64,000 bases of DNA from Vibrio algivorus (GCF_002218005.2 NZ_AP018678.1:1798001-1862000); one strand, 5' to 3'. Numbered from the stretch's first letter, positions 1 to 9,673 are shown. Numbers and translations are program-made. Notes: generated by a model from the letters alone, not told the origin.

Positions 1-2079
1 GTAAATGAAGTTTGTCGTATGGCTAATGACTTTGAAATCACTCATGAATTAGCCGATTTACCGCCAGAAATTTGGCAATACCTGAAAGACCATAAATTCT
101 TCGCCATGATCATCAAGAAAAAATATGGCGGCTTAGAGTTTTCTGCCTACGCACAATCTGTTGTACTACAAAAACTGACTGGCGTATCCGGCGTACTATC
201 TTCAACGGTTGGCGTACCGAATTCATTAGGCCCAGGTGAATTATTGCAACACTACGGCACTAAAGAGCAGCAAGATCATTACTTACCTCGCCTAGCTGAA
301 GGTAAAGAAATCCCATGTTTTGCTTTAACTAGCCCAGAAGCGGGTTCTGATGCCGGTGCAATCCCTGATTTTGGCATTGTGTGCAAAGGCGAATGGCAAG
401 GCAAAGAAGTTCTTGGGATGCGTCTAACATGGAATAAACGCTATATCACGCTGGCACCTATCGCAACCGTGCTTGGCTTAGCCTTTAAACTCCGCGATCC
501 TGATGGGTTACTCGGTGATCAAGAAGATATCGGTATTACTTGTGCTTTAATTCCAACCGATACTCAAGGCGTCAAAATTGGTCGTCGTCACTTCCCTCTA
601 AATGTGCCATTCCAAAATGGTCCTACTCAAGGTAAAGATATTTTTGTACCGCTAGACTACATCATCGGTGGTCCAGAAATGGCAGGTCAAGGCTGGCGTA
701 TGCTAGTAGAATGTTTATCTGTTGGCCGTGGTATTACTCTACCTTCTAACTCTACCGGTGGCACTAAAACAGCAGCATTGGCAACCGGTGCTTATGCGCG
801 TATTCGCCGCCAATTTAAACAACCAATCGGTCACATGGAAGGTATTGAAGAACCATTAGCGCGTCTTGCTGGTAATGCTTATGTCATGGATGCTGCAAGT
901 CAATTAACCGTTGCAGGTATTGATCTAGGTGAAAAACCATCGGTTATTTCAGCAATTGTAAAATATCACTGTACTCATCGTGGACAACGAGCCTTAATTG
1001 ATGCAATGGACATTGCTGGTGGTAAAGGTGTATGTATGGGGCCAGCTAACTTTTTAGCCCGTGGTTACCAAGGTGCACCCATTGCTATTACCGTAGAAGG
1101 TGCCAATATCCTAACTCGTTCTATGATTATTTACGGCCAAGGTGCAATTCGTTGCCACCCTTATGTACTAGAAGAAATGGAAGCGGCACATTCAAGAGAA
1201 AAAAATGCCCTATCACGCTTTGATAGCGCGGTATTTGGACATATCGGCTTTAGTATGAGTAATGCGGTGCGTAGTTTCTGGTTAGGGCTGACGGATGGTC
1301 GAGGGTCGGATTATGCGGTGCCAAATGATGCTAATTTTAATGGTATCATTCACGATCAAATCAAAGGTTATTACCAAAAACTTAACCGCTACAGTGCCAA
1401 TATTGCTTTAATGTCAGATATTTCAATGGCGGTACTAGGCGGCTCATTAAAACGTAAAGAACGTTTATCGGCTCGCTTAGGTGATGTTTTAAGCCAACTT
1501 TATTTAAGCTCTGCAACATTAAAGCGCTTTGAGATGGAGGGCTATCAAGAAGCAGATCTACCGCTAGTCCATTGGGGGGTTCAAGATAGCTTGCGACAAG
1601 CAGAAGACGCGATTGATGACTTCTTACGTAACTTCCCATCACGAGGAGCGGCTGGTTTAATGCGTGTACTAATTTTACCACTAGGTAAGGTACGTAAAGC
1701 GCCAAGTGATACTCTCGATAACCAAGTAGCTCAAATTCTGCAAACGCCATCAGAAACTCGTTCACGTATTGGTCGTAATCAGTATTTAGAAGCGAGTGAG
1801 TTCAACCCAGCAGGTAAAATTGAACTGGCTCTACAAACGATTCTACGTGCCGAGCCTATCTTTGATGACATTGTCAAACAATCAGGCAAACGCCGAGCTT
1901 TTGTCCAACTAGATAAGGTCGCTGACATTGGATTAGAAAATGGTTGGATTAATGAAGAGCAAGCGAAGGTTTTACGTGATGCAGAATTCTATCGTTTAGA
2001 AACCATCAACGTTGATGACTTTGATCCAAGTGAACTAATTATAAAAAAGCCTCAACAAAAAATGAGTGAAGTGGCTTAA
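1..2079 (+). CDS. fadE: Acyl-CoA dehydrogenase FadE (5' partial)
   Basis: First step of fatty acid beta-oxidation: FAD-dependent oxidation of acyl-CoA to trans-2-enoyl-CoA. The reading frame is open from base 1, and the six codons before the first in-frame ATG (base 19) continue the conserved FadE sequence, so the true start lies outside the window. About 692 residues are visible; the E. coli enzyme is about 815. Visible motifs include the acyl-CoA dehydrogenase stretch CFALTSPEAGSDAG, the segment TVEGANILTRSM, and the long C-terminal domain (DUF1974) typical of FadE rather than of short ACADs. A strong hairpin terminator follows at 2101. No frameshift is seen. Identification is by recall of the family, and is firm. 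Confidence 0.95.
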   Translation, partial: VNEVCRMANDFEITHELADLPPEIWQYLKDHKFFAMIIKKKYGGLEFSAYAQSVVLQKLTGVSGVLSSTVGVPNSLGPGELLQHYGTKEQQDHYLPRLAEGKEIPCFALTSPEAGSDAGAIPDFGIVCKGEWQGKEVLGMRLTWNKRYITLAPIATVLGLAFKLRDPDGLLGDQEDIGITCALIPTDTQGVKIGRRHFPLNVPFQNGPTQGKDIFVPLDYIIGGPEMAGQGWRMLVECLSVGRGITLPSNSTGGTKTAALATGAYARIRRQFKQPIGHMEGIEEPLARLAGNAYVMDAASQLTVAGIDLGEKPSVISAIVKYHCTHRGQRALIDAMDIAGGKGVCMGPANFLARGYQGAPIAITVEGANILTRSMIIYGQGAIRCHPYVLEEMEAAHSREKNALSRFDSAVFGHIGFSMSNAVRSFWLGLTDGRGSDYAVPNDANFNGIIHDQIKGYYQKLNRYSANIALMSDISMAVLGGSLKRKERLSARLGDVLSQLYLSSATLKRFEMEGYQEADLPLVHWGVQDSLRQAEDAIDDFLRNFPSRGAAGLMRVLILPLGKVRKAPSDTLDNQVAQILQTPSETRSRIGRNQYLEASEFNPAGKIELALQTILRAEPIFDDIVKQSGKRRAFVQLDKVADIGLENGWINEEQAKVLRDAEFYRLETINVDDFDPSELIIKKPQQKMSEVA

Positions 2080-2100
2080 TTCGAAACTCGAAATGATAAT

Positions 2101-2146
2101 AAAACACCTCAATGGTCAATTCAAATTAACCATTGAGGTGTTTTTT
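2101..2146 (+). terminator. Rho-independent terminator, fadE/dnaQ convergent
   Basis: A 16-bp perfect stem (AAAACACCTCAATGGT and its complement) with a 12-base loop is followed by a T run. The A run on the left side means it can also serve dnaQ, which converges from the other strand. Confidence 0.9.
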
Positions 2147-2205
2147 ATGCAATCTATGCTCAAAGCAATTAGAGTTTCAACTTAAAATACGTAGAGGGTT
2201 GAGAA

Positions 2206-2952
2206 TTATCCTTCCGGCTCACAACGCCATAAACAAGTGCCTTTTTGGGCAAATAAATCTAAACGCTCTTCATGTTGCTGTAACTCTTCATCAGTTGCTT
2301 TTAAGACTTTCAACGCTTTACGTCCTGTCACTCGCTTAATGGTTTCACCAACGTCACCATCTTTAGACTGACCCGCATTAAACTGCATCGCGGTTTGGCC
2401 ACCTGTCATTAACAAGTAGACATCCGCCAAGATCTCAGCATCGAGCAAAGCACCGTGCAAAGTACGGTGAGAGTTATCTATACCGTAACGGTCACATAAA
2501 ATATCGAGGTTATTTCGCTTGCCGGGGAAAATCTTTTTGGCCATCGCCAAGGTATCGGTAATTTTACAAACCTGTGATGTTTTTACGTCTTGGTTAGCCA
2601 GCTCAAACTCATAATCCATAAAGCTAACATCAAAGGGCGCATTGTGAGCCACCAGCTCAGCACCTTTGATAAACTCTAAAAACTCTTGATGAACTTGTTT
2701 ATATTCCGGCTTATCGACCAAAAACTCATCGGTAATACCATGAACTGCAATCGCTTCAGGATCGATTTCACGATCCGGCTTAATATAGACATGAAAATGT
2801 TTACCGGTCAGTTTTCGATTAACAATTTCAACCGCACCTATTTCAATGATTCGATGTCCCATATACACAGGGCCACCTTCTCGGTTCATACCCGTGGTTT
2901 CGGTATCAAGAACAATGATGCGATCATAAGAAACATTAGTGCTGGTATTCAT
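2206..2952 (-). CDS. dnaQ: DNA polymerase III epsilon subunit, 3'-5' proofreading exonuclease
   Basis: Proofreading subunit of the replicative polymerase core, partner of DnaE (encoded at 10879-14358) and theta. The DEDDh exonuclease motifs are visible: Exo I LDTETTG (D16, E18), Exo II AHNAPFDVSFMD and Exo III HRTLHGALLDAEILAD with its His and Asp. The C-terminal tail of about 60 residues corresponds to the polymerase-binding segment. The length of 248 residues is close to E. coli (243). It is divergent from rnhA with 68 bp between the starts, the same arrangement as in E. coli, so the promoters probably face away from each other in that gap. Confidence 0.96.
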   Translation of the reverse strand: MNTSTNVSYDRIIVLDTETTGMNREGGPVYMGHRIIEIGAVEIVNRKLTGKHFHVYIKPDREIDPEAIAVHGITDEFLVDKPEYKQVHQEFLEFIKGAELVAHNAPFDVSFMDYEFELANQDVKTSQVCKITDTLAMAKKIFPGKRNNLDILCDRYGIDNSHRTLHGALLDAEILADVYLLMTGGQTAMQFNAGQSKDGDVGETIKRVTGRKALKVLKATDEELQQHEERLDLFAQKGTCLWRCEPEG

Positions 2953-3020
2953 AATAAACTCTTGTCAGACTAGCTGTATTAATGACTGGTTATTCCAATA
3001 TGGACTCATAGTATCAAATC

Positions 3021-3482
3021 ATGACGAAACACGTAGAAATTTTCACAGATGGTTCTTGTTTAGGTAATCCCGGCCCTGGTGGTTATGGCATTGTATTGCG
3101 CTATAAAGGTAAGGAAAAATACCTATCTGAAGGTTATACCCTTACCACCAATAACCGCATGGAAATGATGGCAGCCGTCATTGCCCTTAAAGCCCTAACT
3201 GAACCTTGCCAAGTAACTTTAACCACTGATAGCCAATATGTACGCCAGGGTATCACCCAATGGATACATGGATGGAAAAAGAAAAATTGGCAAACGTCTG
3301 CAAAAAAGCCTGTCAAGAATGTCGATCTATGGAAGGCGCTCGATCAAGAAACCGCTCGTCATCAAGTGGAATGGAAATGGGTAAAAGGTCATGCTGGGCA
3401 TCGAGAAAATGAAATTTGTGATGAACTGGCTCGTACTGCGGCTGAATCACCAACACAAGAAGATAAAGGGTTTGAAGGTTAA
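3021..3482 (+). CDS. rnhA: Ribonuclease HI
   Basis: Degrades the RNA strand of RNA-DNA hybrids (R-loops, primers). All carboxylates are present at E. coli numbering: D10 in FTDGS, E48 in NNRMEMMAA and D70 in TTDSQYV. The C-terminal motif GHAGHRENEICDELA carries the active-site His and final Asp. Length is 153 residues (E. coli 155). It is divergent from dnaQ and converges with the methyltransferase gene, whose stop begins on the very next base. Confidence 0.96.
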   Translation: MTKHVEIFTDGSCLGNPGPGGYGIVLRYKGKEKYLSEGYTLTTNNRMEMMAAVIALKALTEPCQVTLTTDSQYVRQGITQWIHGWKKKNWQTSAKKPVKNVDLWKALDQETARHQVEWKWVKGHAGHRENEICDELARTAAESPTQEDKGFEG

Positions 3483-4235
3483 TTAACCTTTGTTTTCAGT
3501 ACCGCTCAAGCTTTTATTGAAGCCGACACTGGCTGGTGATAAACCCCGGCGTTTTTTCACCTTCCAGTGAGGCTTAATCGGTTTTAATGGATACATACGC
3601 TTTTTAGCAACAATAAAATACACACTACCAAATGTTGAGGCGCAAGCCCCCATACCATGCTCAAGCCAAGTAGTCAGGGCTTTCCCTCTACGGACAGGAA
3701 AAAGAGCATAGGTATCACAGTGAACCACTTCATAATTAAGTAAGCCGAGCCAATCTTTAATTCGATATGGCGTAAACATTCGGCCACTCCAAGGTAAATT
3801 ATTTTTACGCCAAGGCAATAAACTCGCTGCCCCCGTTAAGCTTATCGGGTTAAAGCCAGTCAGAATAATATGCCCATCATCGATAATTATTCTATCAATC
3901 TCTCGCAACAAGCGATGAGGATCGCTACAATAGTCTAACTGATGACAGACCAAAGCAGCATCGATGCTTTTTTCAACGAATGGTAAATCATAAGCATCAG
4001 CAATAACGGAATGAAGCGGATTTGTAATATCGACGTTCACTTGATGTTTAATATTGCAATTATGCGTGGTTAATTCACAACTTAAACCACCCAGTTTTAG
4101 CATGTGATAACCGAATAACTTAGGGCACCACTCATCAAGACGGGTTTGGATCGATTCAACCACCCACTCACCATTTTTTAGCTGCTGCCAAGAATGGGGT
4201 TGGACAAAAGATTTTTGAATGCGTGCTGGCTTCAT
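3483..4235 (-). CDS. YafS-like predicted SAM-dependent methyltransferase
   Basis: Predicted class I methyltransferase; the substrate is unknown. The protein (250 residues) resembles E. coli YafS along its length: an N-terminal MKPAR start, a KLGGLSCEL segment, the core LPFVEKSIDAALVCHQLDYC with DPHRLLREIDR, then IIDDGHIILTGFNPIS. The usual glycine-rich SAM loop is not obvious, as in YafS. It lies between rnhA and gloB, the same neighbourhood as in E. coli, and is divergent from gloB with 40 bp between starts. The call rests on remembered similarity; no function is claimed. Confidence 0.8.
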   Translation of the reverse strand: MKPARIQKSFVQPHSWQQLKNGEWVVESIQTRLDEWCPKLFGYHMLKLGGLSCELTTHNCNIKHQVNVDITNPLHSVIADAYDLPFVEKSIDAALVCHQLDYCSDPHRLLREIDRIIIDDGHIILTGFNPISLTGAASLLPWRKNNLPWSGRMFTPYRIKDWLGLLNYEVVHCDTYALFPVRRGKALTTWLEHGMGACASTFGSVYFIVAKKRMYPLKPIKPHWKVKKRRGLSPASVGFNKSLSGTENKG

Positions 4236-4275
4236 AGATTAGATATCTCTTCGCAGTCCGGATTGGAGATCCACA

Positions 4276-5058
4276 ATGTTAACTGATAAAAAAAATTCAA
4301 GTTTAACGGTCGAAAGCATACCTGCATTTAACGATAATTACATCTGGCTGATTCAAAATAATAGTCAGTCCTGCGCTTTAGTCGATCCCGGTGAAGCTGC
4401 CCCTGCTTTACTTCGCTTACAGCAAGACAATTTAGAATTAGAACTTATCATCATTACTCATCACCATGCCGATCATGTCGGTGGTGTGGCAGAATTATTA
4501 CGCCACTACCCTAAAGCTCAAGTTATCGGTCCAAGTAATGACCCTGTTTTAATGCTCACTCATTCAGTACAAGGCGGTGACCGTATTGAAATCTTTGGTG
4601 AAACCTTTCTTGTGATGGACGTTCCCGGACACACTAACGGGCATATTGCTTATGTCGGTGACGGCAAACTATTTTGTGGTGACGTACTGTTTTCTGCTGG
4701 CTGTGGCCGAGTATTTGAAGGCACCTATGAACAAATGTTTGATTCACTACAAAAGTTGGCAACACTTCCTCAAGAAACTGAAGTCTATTGCGCTCATGAA
4801 TACACCTCATCAAATTTGTCGTTTGCTCTAGCGGTAGAGCCGGATAATGAACTACTACATAATTATCGTGATGAAGTGAATCGATTAAGAGCACAAGAAA
4901 AACCAACGATTCCAACCACCATTCGCCAAGAAAAATGGATCAATCCGTTTTTACGCTGCCATGAACCAAGTGTAATGAAAGCCGTATCAGCACGAACCAA
5001 CGAACTCACGGAGCTCTCTGTATTTTCAGCCTTACGTGAATGGAAAAATGAATTCTAA
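4276..5058 (+). CDS. gloB: Hydroxyacylglutathione hydrolase (glyoxalase II)
   Basis: Hydrolyses S-lactoylglutathione to lactate and glutathione, the second step of methylglyoxal detoxification in the cytoplasm. It is a metallo-beta-lactamase fold enzyme: the binuclear metal motif THHHADH is at 61-67 (H62, H64, D66, H67), followed by the conserved DVPGHTNGHIAY, LFCGDVLFSAGCGR and YCAHEYT segments. Length is 260 residues, a little over E. coli (251) because of an N-terminal extension before the conserved SIPAFNDNYIW. The ATG used is preceded by GGAGATCC, a good ribosome site. Confidence 0.95.
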   Translation: MLTDKKNSSLTVESIPAFNDNYIWLIQNNSQSCALVDPGEAAPALLRLQQDNLELELIIITHHHADHVGGVAELLRHYPKAQVIGPSNDPVLMLTHSVQGGDRIEIFGETFLVMDVPGHTNGHIAYVGDGKLFCGDVLFSAGCGRVFEGTYEQMFDSLQKLATLPQETEVYCAHEYTSSNLSFALAVEPDNELLHNYRDEVNRLRAQEKPTIPTTIRQEKWINPFLRCHEPSVMKAVSARTNELTELSVFSALREWKNEF

Positions 5059-5269
5059 GGATTATTGACGTTTATTGGTTAAATTTTGTTACTTTTTTTA
5101 ATCAGCTTAAAGGCGTTGCTAAATCAATCAAATTGCTCATAAATTTATCTAAAACCTTATAGAAACTTACACCTTTTGTAAGGTTTTATTGGGTTTTAGG
5201 ATAATTCTCACTTGCCACTCCTTGATAAACACAAGTATCATTTGCAGCCGTTTTTTAGAGGTTGTTTTA

Positions 5270-6817
5270 ATGAATTCAAAATACATTTGGGCTACGGCAC
5301 TACTACTTGTAGGCTGTCAAAGCGTGCCGACATCCACCGATCAGCAGACCGATGAGCCGGAAAAAGCTAGCCAAACTGTAATGGTTGAACCCTCTACCTC
5401 AGAAAAAAAACAGCCACCCAAACAATTAACCCCACAAGAGCAACAAAACTTGTGGAAGCGCATTTCGATGCAGTTCAAGCTGCCGATTACTGATGATCCA
5501 AGTATTGAATACTACCGTAAATGGTATCTAGACCACCCCGAACACCTAAAAACAGTTTCAAAACGTGCTGAACCTTTTTTATATCTCATCACAACCAAAA
5601 TTGAAGATCGTGGCCTACCACTGGAATTAGCATTACTACCAGTAGTAGAAAGCGCCTTTGATCCTTTCGCATATTCCTATGGTAGTGCAGCCGGCTTATG
5701 GCAGTTTGTGCCGGTTACTGCCGATCGATTCGGCTTAGAGCGTAACTATTGGTATGACGGGCGCCGTGATGTTAACGCTGCGACCGATGCGGCTTTAGAA
5801 TACATGACTTATTTAGGGAATCGTTTCGACGGTGACTGGGAACACGCCATCGCTGCATATAATAGTGGCGGTGGTCGCGTATCTAGCGCGATTCGTAAAA
5901 ACAAAAAACTGGGTAAGCCAACCGACTTTTTCTCATTAAATCTACCAAAAGAAACACGTGGTTACGTACCTAAACTACTTGCACTAGCAGATATCCTCTC
6001 CAATCAGAAAGAGTATGGTGTCGATCTTCCGGTTATTGCCAATAAACCGGTATTGGCACAAGTCGATCCAAAGGAACAACTAGACCTTGCTATTGCCGCT
6101 CAATACGCAGGTATGTCAGTCAAAGAATTACAAAGCTATAACCCAGGATATAACCAGTGGGCAACTTCACCAACTGGACCATACACTTTCTTAATTCCGC
6201 TAGAAAAAGCGGCTCGCTTTAATGAACAAGCAGAAAAAAATCGCGGTAAAGGCATCAAATTCACTCGCTACAAAGTTAAATCAGGTGATAGCTTGAGTGT
6301 GATTGCTAAAAACAATCAAACAACGACCAAAGCCATTCAAACGGCAAATAATATGAATGATGCGAATATTCGTGTCGGGCAATATTTGATGGTGCCGCAT
6401 TCAACACAAAATAATAAACAATACTCGTTAAGTGCAACGAACCGTTTAGCAAAAATCCAATCGACTTCTCGTGGGCAGTTGAAATCTGAATATGCAGTAA
6501 AAAGTGGTGATAGTTTCTGGACCATTGCTAAGCAGAATAACGTTTCAGTGCAATCTCTCGCTAAATGGAACGGCATGGCTCCCAAAGATCCATTACGTGT
6601 AGGTCAAAAACTAGTTATCTGGAAAGAAAACAAAACCGGTGCCATTATCCGTACTGTGTATTATAACGTTCGTTCTGGTGACACAGTAGGCAGTATTGCA
6701 CAACGATTTAAGGTAAATACTGCTCAAGTACTTGTTTGGAATGGATTAAGTGAAAAAGACTATTTAAAGCCAGGCCAGAAGCTGAAACTTTATGTCGATG
6801 TTACTAAAGTAAGCTAA
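5270..6817 (+). CDS. mltD: Membrane-bound lytic murein transglycosylase D
   Basis: Outer-membrane lipoprotein that cleaves peptidoglycan glycan strands with formation of 1,6-anhydro ends. I chose the ATG at 5270, not the longer open frame from 5189, because it gives a proper lipoprotein signal with the lipobox LVGC (C16) and has an AGAGG ribosome site. Length is 515 residues. Domains in order: signal peptide and lipobox; SLT domain (about 120-260) with the catalytic Glu in LPVVESAFDP, the GLWQF motif and AYNSGGGRV; then three LysM domains starting near 340, 410 and 470 (each with the K/RSGD motif) that bind peptidoglycan. A terminator follows at once. Confidence 0.95.
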   Translation: MNSKYIWATALLLVGCQSVPTSTDQQTDEPEKASQTVMVEPSTSEKKQPPKQLTPQEQQNLWKRISMQFKLPITDDPSIEYYRKWYLDHPEHLKTVSKRAEPFLYLITTKIEDRGLPLELALLPVVESAFDPFAYSYGSAAGLWQFVPVTADRFGLERNYWYDGRRDVNAATDAALEYMTYLGNRFDGDWEHAIAAYNSGGGRVSSAIRKNKKLGKPTDFFSLNLPKETRGYVPKLLALADILSNQKEYGVDLPVIANKPVLAQVDPKEQLDLAIAAQYAGMSVKELQSYNPGYNQWATSPTGPYTFLIPLEKAARFNEQAEKNRGKGIKFTRYKVKSGDSLSVIAKNNQTTTKAIQTANNMNDANIRVGQYLMVPHSTQNNKQYSLSATNRLAKIQSTSRGQLKSEYAVKSGDSFWTIAKQNNVSVQSLAKWNGMAPKDPLRVGQKLVIWKENKTGAIIRTVYYNVRSGDTVGSIAQRFKVNTAQVLVWNGLSEKDYLKPGQKLKLYVDVTKVS

Positions 6818-6848
6818 CTACTTTTTCCCTTTTATACACTACATAGCC

Positions 6849-6875
6849 AAAAGCCTCGTGAACTCGAGGCTTTTT
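6849..6875 (+). terminator. Terminator of mltD
   Basis: A 10-bp perfect stem AAAAGCCTCG with a six-base loop is followed by a T run. Confidence 0.9.
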
Positions 6876-6890
6876 CAGATCGGTAAATGT

Positions 6891-6933
6891 TATATACCCA
6901 AGTAACTGCAAAGGATAGTTATTTGGGTATATC
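6891..6933. repeat. Short inverted repeat with TATACCCAAGTAACT ends
   Basis: Arms ATATACCCAAGTAACT and AGTTATTTGGGTATAT face each other around about eight bases. The repeat abuts the stop codon of the yafD-like gene (6935). The ends match those of the larger elements at 35526 and 51145, so it looks like a minimal, possibly internally deleted, member of that family. It may also form a hairpin at the end of the yafD-like transcript. Confidence 0.75.
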
Positions 6934-6934
6934 T

Positions 6935-7789
6935 CTAGTTTTCAAGCAAATCAAAACTGACTAGCATCGGGTTATGATCGGAAGCGGTAGTGATTGGCGA
7001 GCTTGCAGACTTAAAATTTAACCCTCGATAAAATACGTGATCAAACGCTAAGTCGTTAACAAATAAACGACGGTTATCTGGACTGAATATGGCCTCTTGC
7101 AGATCTAGTCTATTAGCAACTTTAAGTAGTTGCTCATAGCGAGATTCACTCCAAGTATTAAAATCGCCAGCAATAATTAATGGGCCCTGATGCTTTTGTA
7201 CCGCTTTTTGCAATTGCTCAATTTGCTGCTCAAATTCATCGGTTCCAACAGTAAAGTTGATGGCATGGATATTAACCACCACAAGATCTTGTCCACTAGA
7301 TAGTGAATATCGTGCATATAATGCCGACTTAGGCAACTGAATCCAAGGCTCAACAGTCGTATAAGCACATGCTCGATTAGGTAATTGATAGGCTAGATTC
7401 ACTACACCAGAGCTAACGCCAAAGGCTTGAAACGCGTTGACATAACTTGCCCCCCACGATTGCTGATTAACCCATAATGAAAACTCTTCCGTTAAACTAG
7501 CTTCTTGCAAAAGGATCAGCTGCTTATCATGACTAAAAGATTCAAGTGCAGCCTGCCAATTTTCATCGCTTTGTTTATGAATATTCCAAACTAAAACGTT
7601 CAGTTTGCCATTCACATCAATAGGCGGCGTGGGTTGTTCAGATTGATGACAATACCAGTCAGATTGCGAAGAATGGTGAGCAATAGAAATAAGCTGAGGC
7701 TGCTTGGGGATAGTAAAAATAGAATAAAAACCGACAATCGCAATAATTAAAAAAGTAACAGCGCCTAACGTCCAATACTTTATTTTCAT
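6935..7789 (-). CDS. yafD: YafD-like endonuclease/exonuclease/phosphatase family protein
   Basis: Member of the metal-dependent endonuclease/exonuclease/phosphatase (EEP) fold; the substrate is not established. A hydrophobic N-terminal segment (about residues 7-27) suggests an anchored protein with the catalytic domain outside the cytoplasm. EEP motifs in order: NVLVWNIHKQ (Asn), LLQEAS (catalytic Glu), IIAGDFNTWSESR (Asp and Asn) and the terminal ASDHNPMLV (Asp-His). Length is 284 residues. E. coli yafD is also near gloB and mltD, which supports the name. The start is ATG with GGGAAATCG upstream. Confidence 0.85.
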   Translation of the reverse strand: MKIKYWTLGAVTFLIIAIVGFYSIFTIPKQPQLISIAHHSSQSDWYCHQSEQPTPPIDVNGKLNVLVWNIHKQSDENWQAALESFSHDKQLILLQEASLTEEFSLWVNQQSWGASYVNAFQAFGVSSGVVNLAYQLPNRACAYTTVEPWIQLPKSALYARYSLSSGQDLVVVNIHAINFTVGTDEFEQQIEQLQKAVQKHQGPLIIAGDFNTWSESRYEQLLKVANRLDLQEAIFSPDNRRLFVNDLAFDHVFYRGLNFKSASSPITTASDHNPMLVSFDLLEN

Positions 7790-7824
7790 CGATTTCCCAA
7801 CCCGCTATACCCGCCATAAATGAT

Positions 7825-7850
7825 AAAAAAGGAAGCCAAAGCCTCCTTTA
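7825..7850 (-). terminator. Terminator of glnB
   Basis: Read on the minus strand: AAGGAGGC, loop TTTG, GCTTCCTT, then a T run, with one G-U pair. Confidence 0.8.
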
Positions 7851-7853
7851 ATT

Positions 7854-7873
7854 ATACCCAAGTGACTGGGTAT
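7854..7873. repeat. 20-bp palindrome ATACCCA-N6-TGGGTAT
   Basis: Perfect 7-bp arms around AGTGAC, lying between the glnB stop and its terminator. It carries the same ATACCCAAGTGAC end as the 267-bp elements, and is probably a solo end or minimal copy. Confidence 0.7.
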
Positions 7874-7893
7874 TGTAATGTATTCGGTTGGTA

Positions 7894-8232
7894 TTATACC
7901 GCTTCGTCATCTTCTTCACCGGTACGGATACGAATCACACGCTCAACTTCCGTGACAAAGATTTTTCCGTCACCGATTTTACCGGTTTGCGCGGTTTGCA
8001 TGATGCAATCAATACACTCATCAACGACATCATCAGAAACCACAATCTCTAACTTCACTTTAGGTAAAAAGTCGACCATGTACTCTGCGCCACGATACAG
8101 TTCTGTATGACCTTTCTGACGACCAAAACCTTTAACTTCCGACACCGTCATGCCGGTGATGCCAACATCCGCTAGCGCCTCACGTACATCATCCAGTTTA
8201 AATGGCTTAATGATTGCTTCAATTTTTTTCAT
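7894..8232 (-). CDS. glnB: Nitrogen regulatory protein P-II (GlnB)
   Basis: Trimeric signal protein that reports 2-oxoglutarate and glutamine status to GlnE, NtrB and other targets. Its uridylylation by GlnD (encoded here at 31047-33674) sets its state. It has 112 residues, the standard length. The T-loop is intact with Y51 in YRGAEYMVDF, as is the C-terminal signature TGKIGDGKIFV. It matches GlnB rather than GlnK at almost every conserved position. No amtB neighbour is present, which also favours GlnB. Confidence 0.96.
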   Translation of the reverse strand: MKKIEAIIKPFKLDDVREALADVGITGMTVSEVKGFGRQKGHTELYRGAEYMVDFLPKVKLEIVVSDDVVDECIDCIMQTAQTGKIGDGKIFVTEVERVIRIRTGEEDDEAV

Positions 8233-8323
8233 TGGTTCTTATCCCTAAAACTCTGAAATTGTTTTGAGTATACCCCTCATCTAAGACTATGAAAAGATAC
8301 CGCCTCTATATGTCCCTAATTCG

Positions 8324-9673
8324 CTATTTTTTATGCCAAATCAATTGATAATCAGCACCACTATAGGGCTTACCGACAAACAATCCGGCTGCAACAATCA
8401 ATTCACTACCATCAACCAAAAAAGGAATACGTTGCCGCTGCCAAGTGGGTATTTGGTATTCTTGCAACAACTTTTTTAAGCTACGTCCGTGTTGTCGATC
8501 TTGTGGATGAGCATGAATACCGGTCGCGCTGAATTTGACCTTAATCTGATTATAGCCAACAGGCAAAGATAGGGTTTGAATACTGCTCGCAGCAAGGCTT
8601 GTGGTATCAAAAAATTCAAGCTCATTTCTTGCCTTGAGTTCCAAACAACCAAGACCATCGGGCAAAGTAAGAGGTTGTTTGATATCCCAATCCAGAACAT
8701 TTGCACTGATATCTTGCATGGAATTAAACACCCAAAGCTGTTGTTGATGGCGACCAATATGGGTATTTCCATACCGAAATACTGGTGCGGCATCGGCTTG
8801 AGCTAACGCCACATCTTGCCAGATTTGTAGTAATTGCTTTGCACTTGGCATTAGGAAACCTTGCTCTTGTAGCCAAAGCCTTAAAATTGCGCCTCTCGCT
8901 GCCTCTGACTGTTCTTGTAATAAAGAGACCGACAATGCCCCATCTTCACTGCACATTTGCTTATAACGCTCATAGAGGAGCTCATTAAGCAATGATTCTT
9001 GCTGAGCACACAAAGCTGCACTACGCGCGACGGTTTTTTCAATATTTGGCCAGCGCTGTCTTAAAATTGGCGTAACCTGATGACGGATAAAATTTCGGTC
9101 AAAACGCGTATCACGGTTACTTTCGTCTTCAATCCAATCCAACTGATGATGATTGGCATAAGCAAGCATATCAGCACGAGAAACATCAAGCACAGGACGT
9201 AATAACCGAGCAAATTCAAACTTGCCATCCATTGCCATTGCAGACAAACCTTTCGGACCACTGCCACGTTTTAATGCCAGTAAAAACGTTTCCAGTTGAT
9301 CGCTTTGATGATGTGCGGTCAGCAGCAGACTAGAGGGATTGAGATGTTGAGATAGAGCTTGATAACGAGCCGTTCTTGCTGCTTGCTCTAGGCTAATACC
9401 ACTTCCTAATTCTATCTGTACTTTTTCTGCTACAAATGGAATATCAGCTTGCTGTGACCAATATTGGCATTGCTGTAACCACTGGTCAGCGTTATCACTT
9501 AATCCATGATGAACATGCACAGATAAATAATCATATTGCGGATACTCACTCTTAAATCGAGCAAGTAAATGCAACAGTACTCGTGAATCTAGCCCCCCGC
9601 TTAACGCCAATACCAAACGAGTTGAGTCTTTGGTATGGCTTAATAAACGCTGAACAAAACCTTGATACAACAT
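8324..9673 (-). CDS. tilS: tRNA(Ile)-lysidine synthase
   Basis: Modifies C34 of the CAU-anticodon isoleucine tRNA to lysidine using ATP and lysine, switching codon recognition from AUG to AUA; essential in most bacteria. The PP-loop LSGGLDS is at about residues 24-30, followed by the TilS-specific VHVHHGLS, LTAHHQSDQLETFLLALKRG and a C-terminal domain ending in the GxxYSGADYQLIWHKK region. Length is 449 residues (E. coli 432). It is separated from accA upstream by a terminator at 9694-9720. Confidence 0.94.
   Translation of the reverse strand: MLYQGFVQRLLSHTKDSTRLVLALSGGLDSRVLLHLLARFKSEYPQYDYLSVHVHHGLSDNADQWLQQCQYWSQQADIPFVAEKVQIELGSGISLEQAARTARYQALSQHLNPSSLLLTAHHQSDQLETFLLALKRGSGPKGLSAMAMDGKFEFARLLRPVLDVSRADMLAYANHHQLDWIEDESNRDTRFDRNFIRHQVTPILRQRWPNIEKTVARSAALCAQQESLLNELLYERYKQMCSEDGALSVSLLQEQSEAARGAILRLWLQEQGFLMPSAKQLLQIWQDVALAQADAAPVFRYGNTHIGRHQQQLWVFNSMQDISANVLDWDIKQPLTLPDGLGCLELKARNELEFFDTTSLAASSIQTLSLPVGYNQIKVKFSATGIHAHPQDRQHGRSLKKLLQEYQIPTWQRQRIPFLVDGSELIVAAGLFVGKPYSGADYQLIWHKK

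Noticed and set aside
5189..5269. Longer N terminus for MltD
   Set aside because: The extra 27 residues would bury the lipoprotein signal; the ATG at 5270 has a better ribosome site and an N-terminal lipobox.
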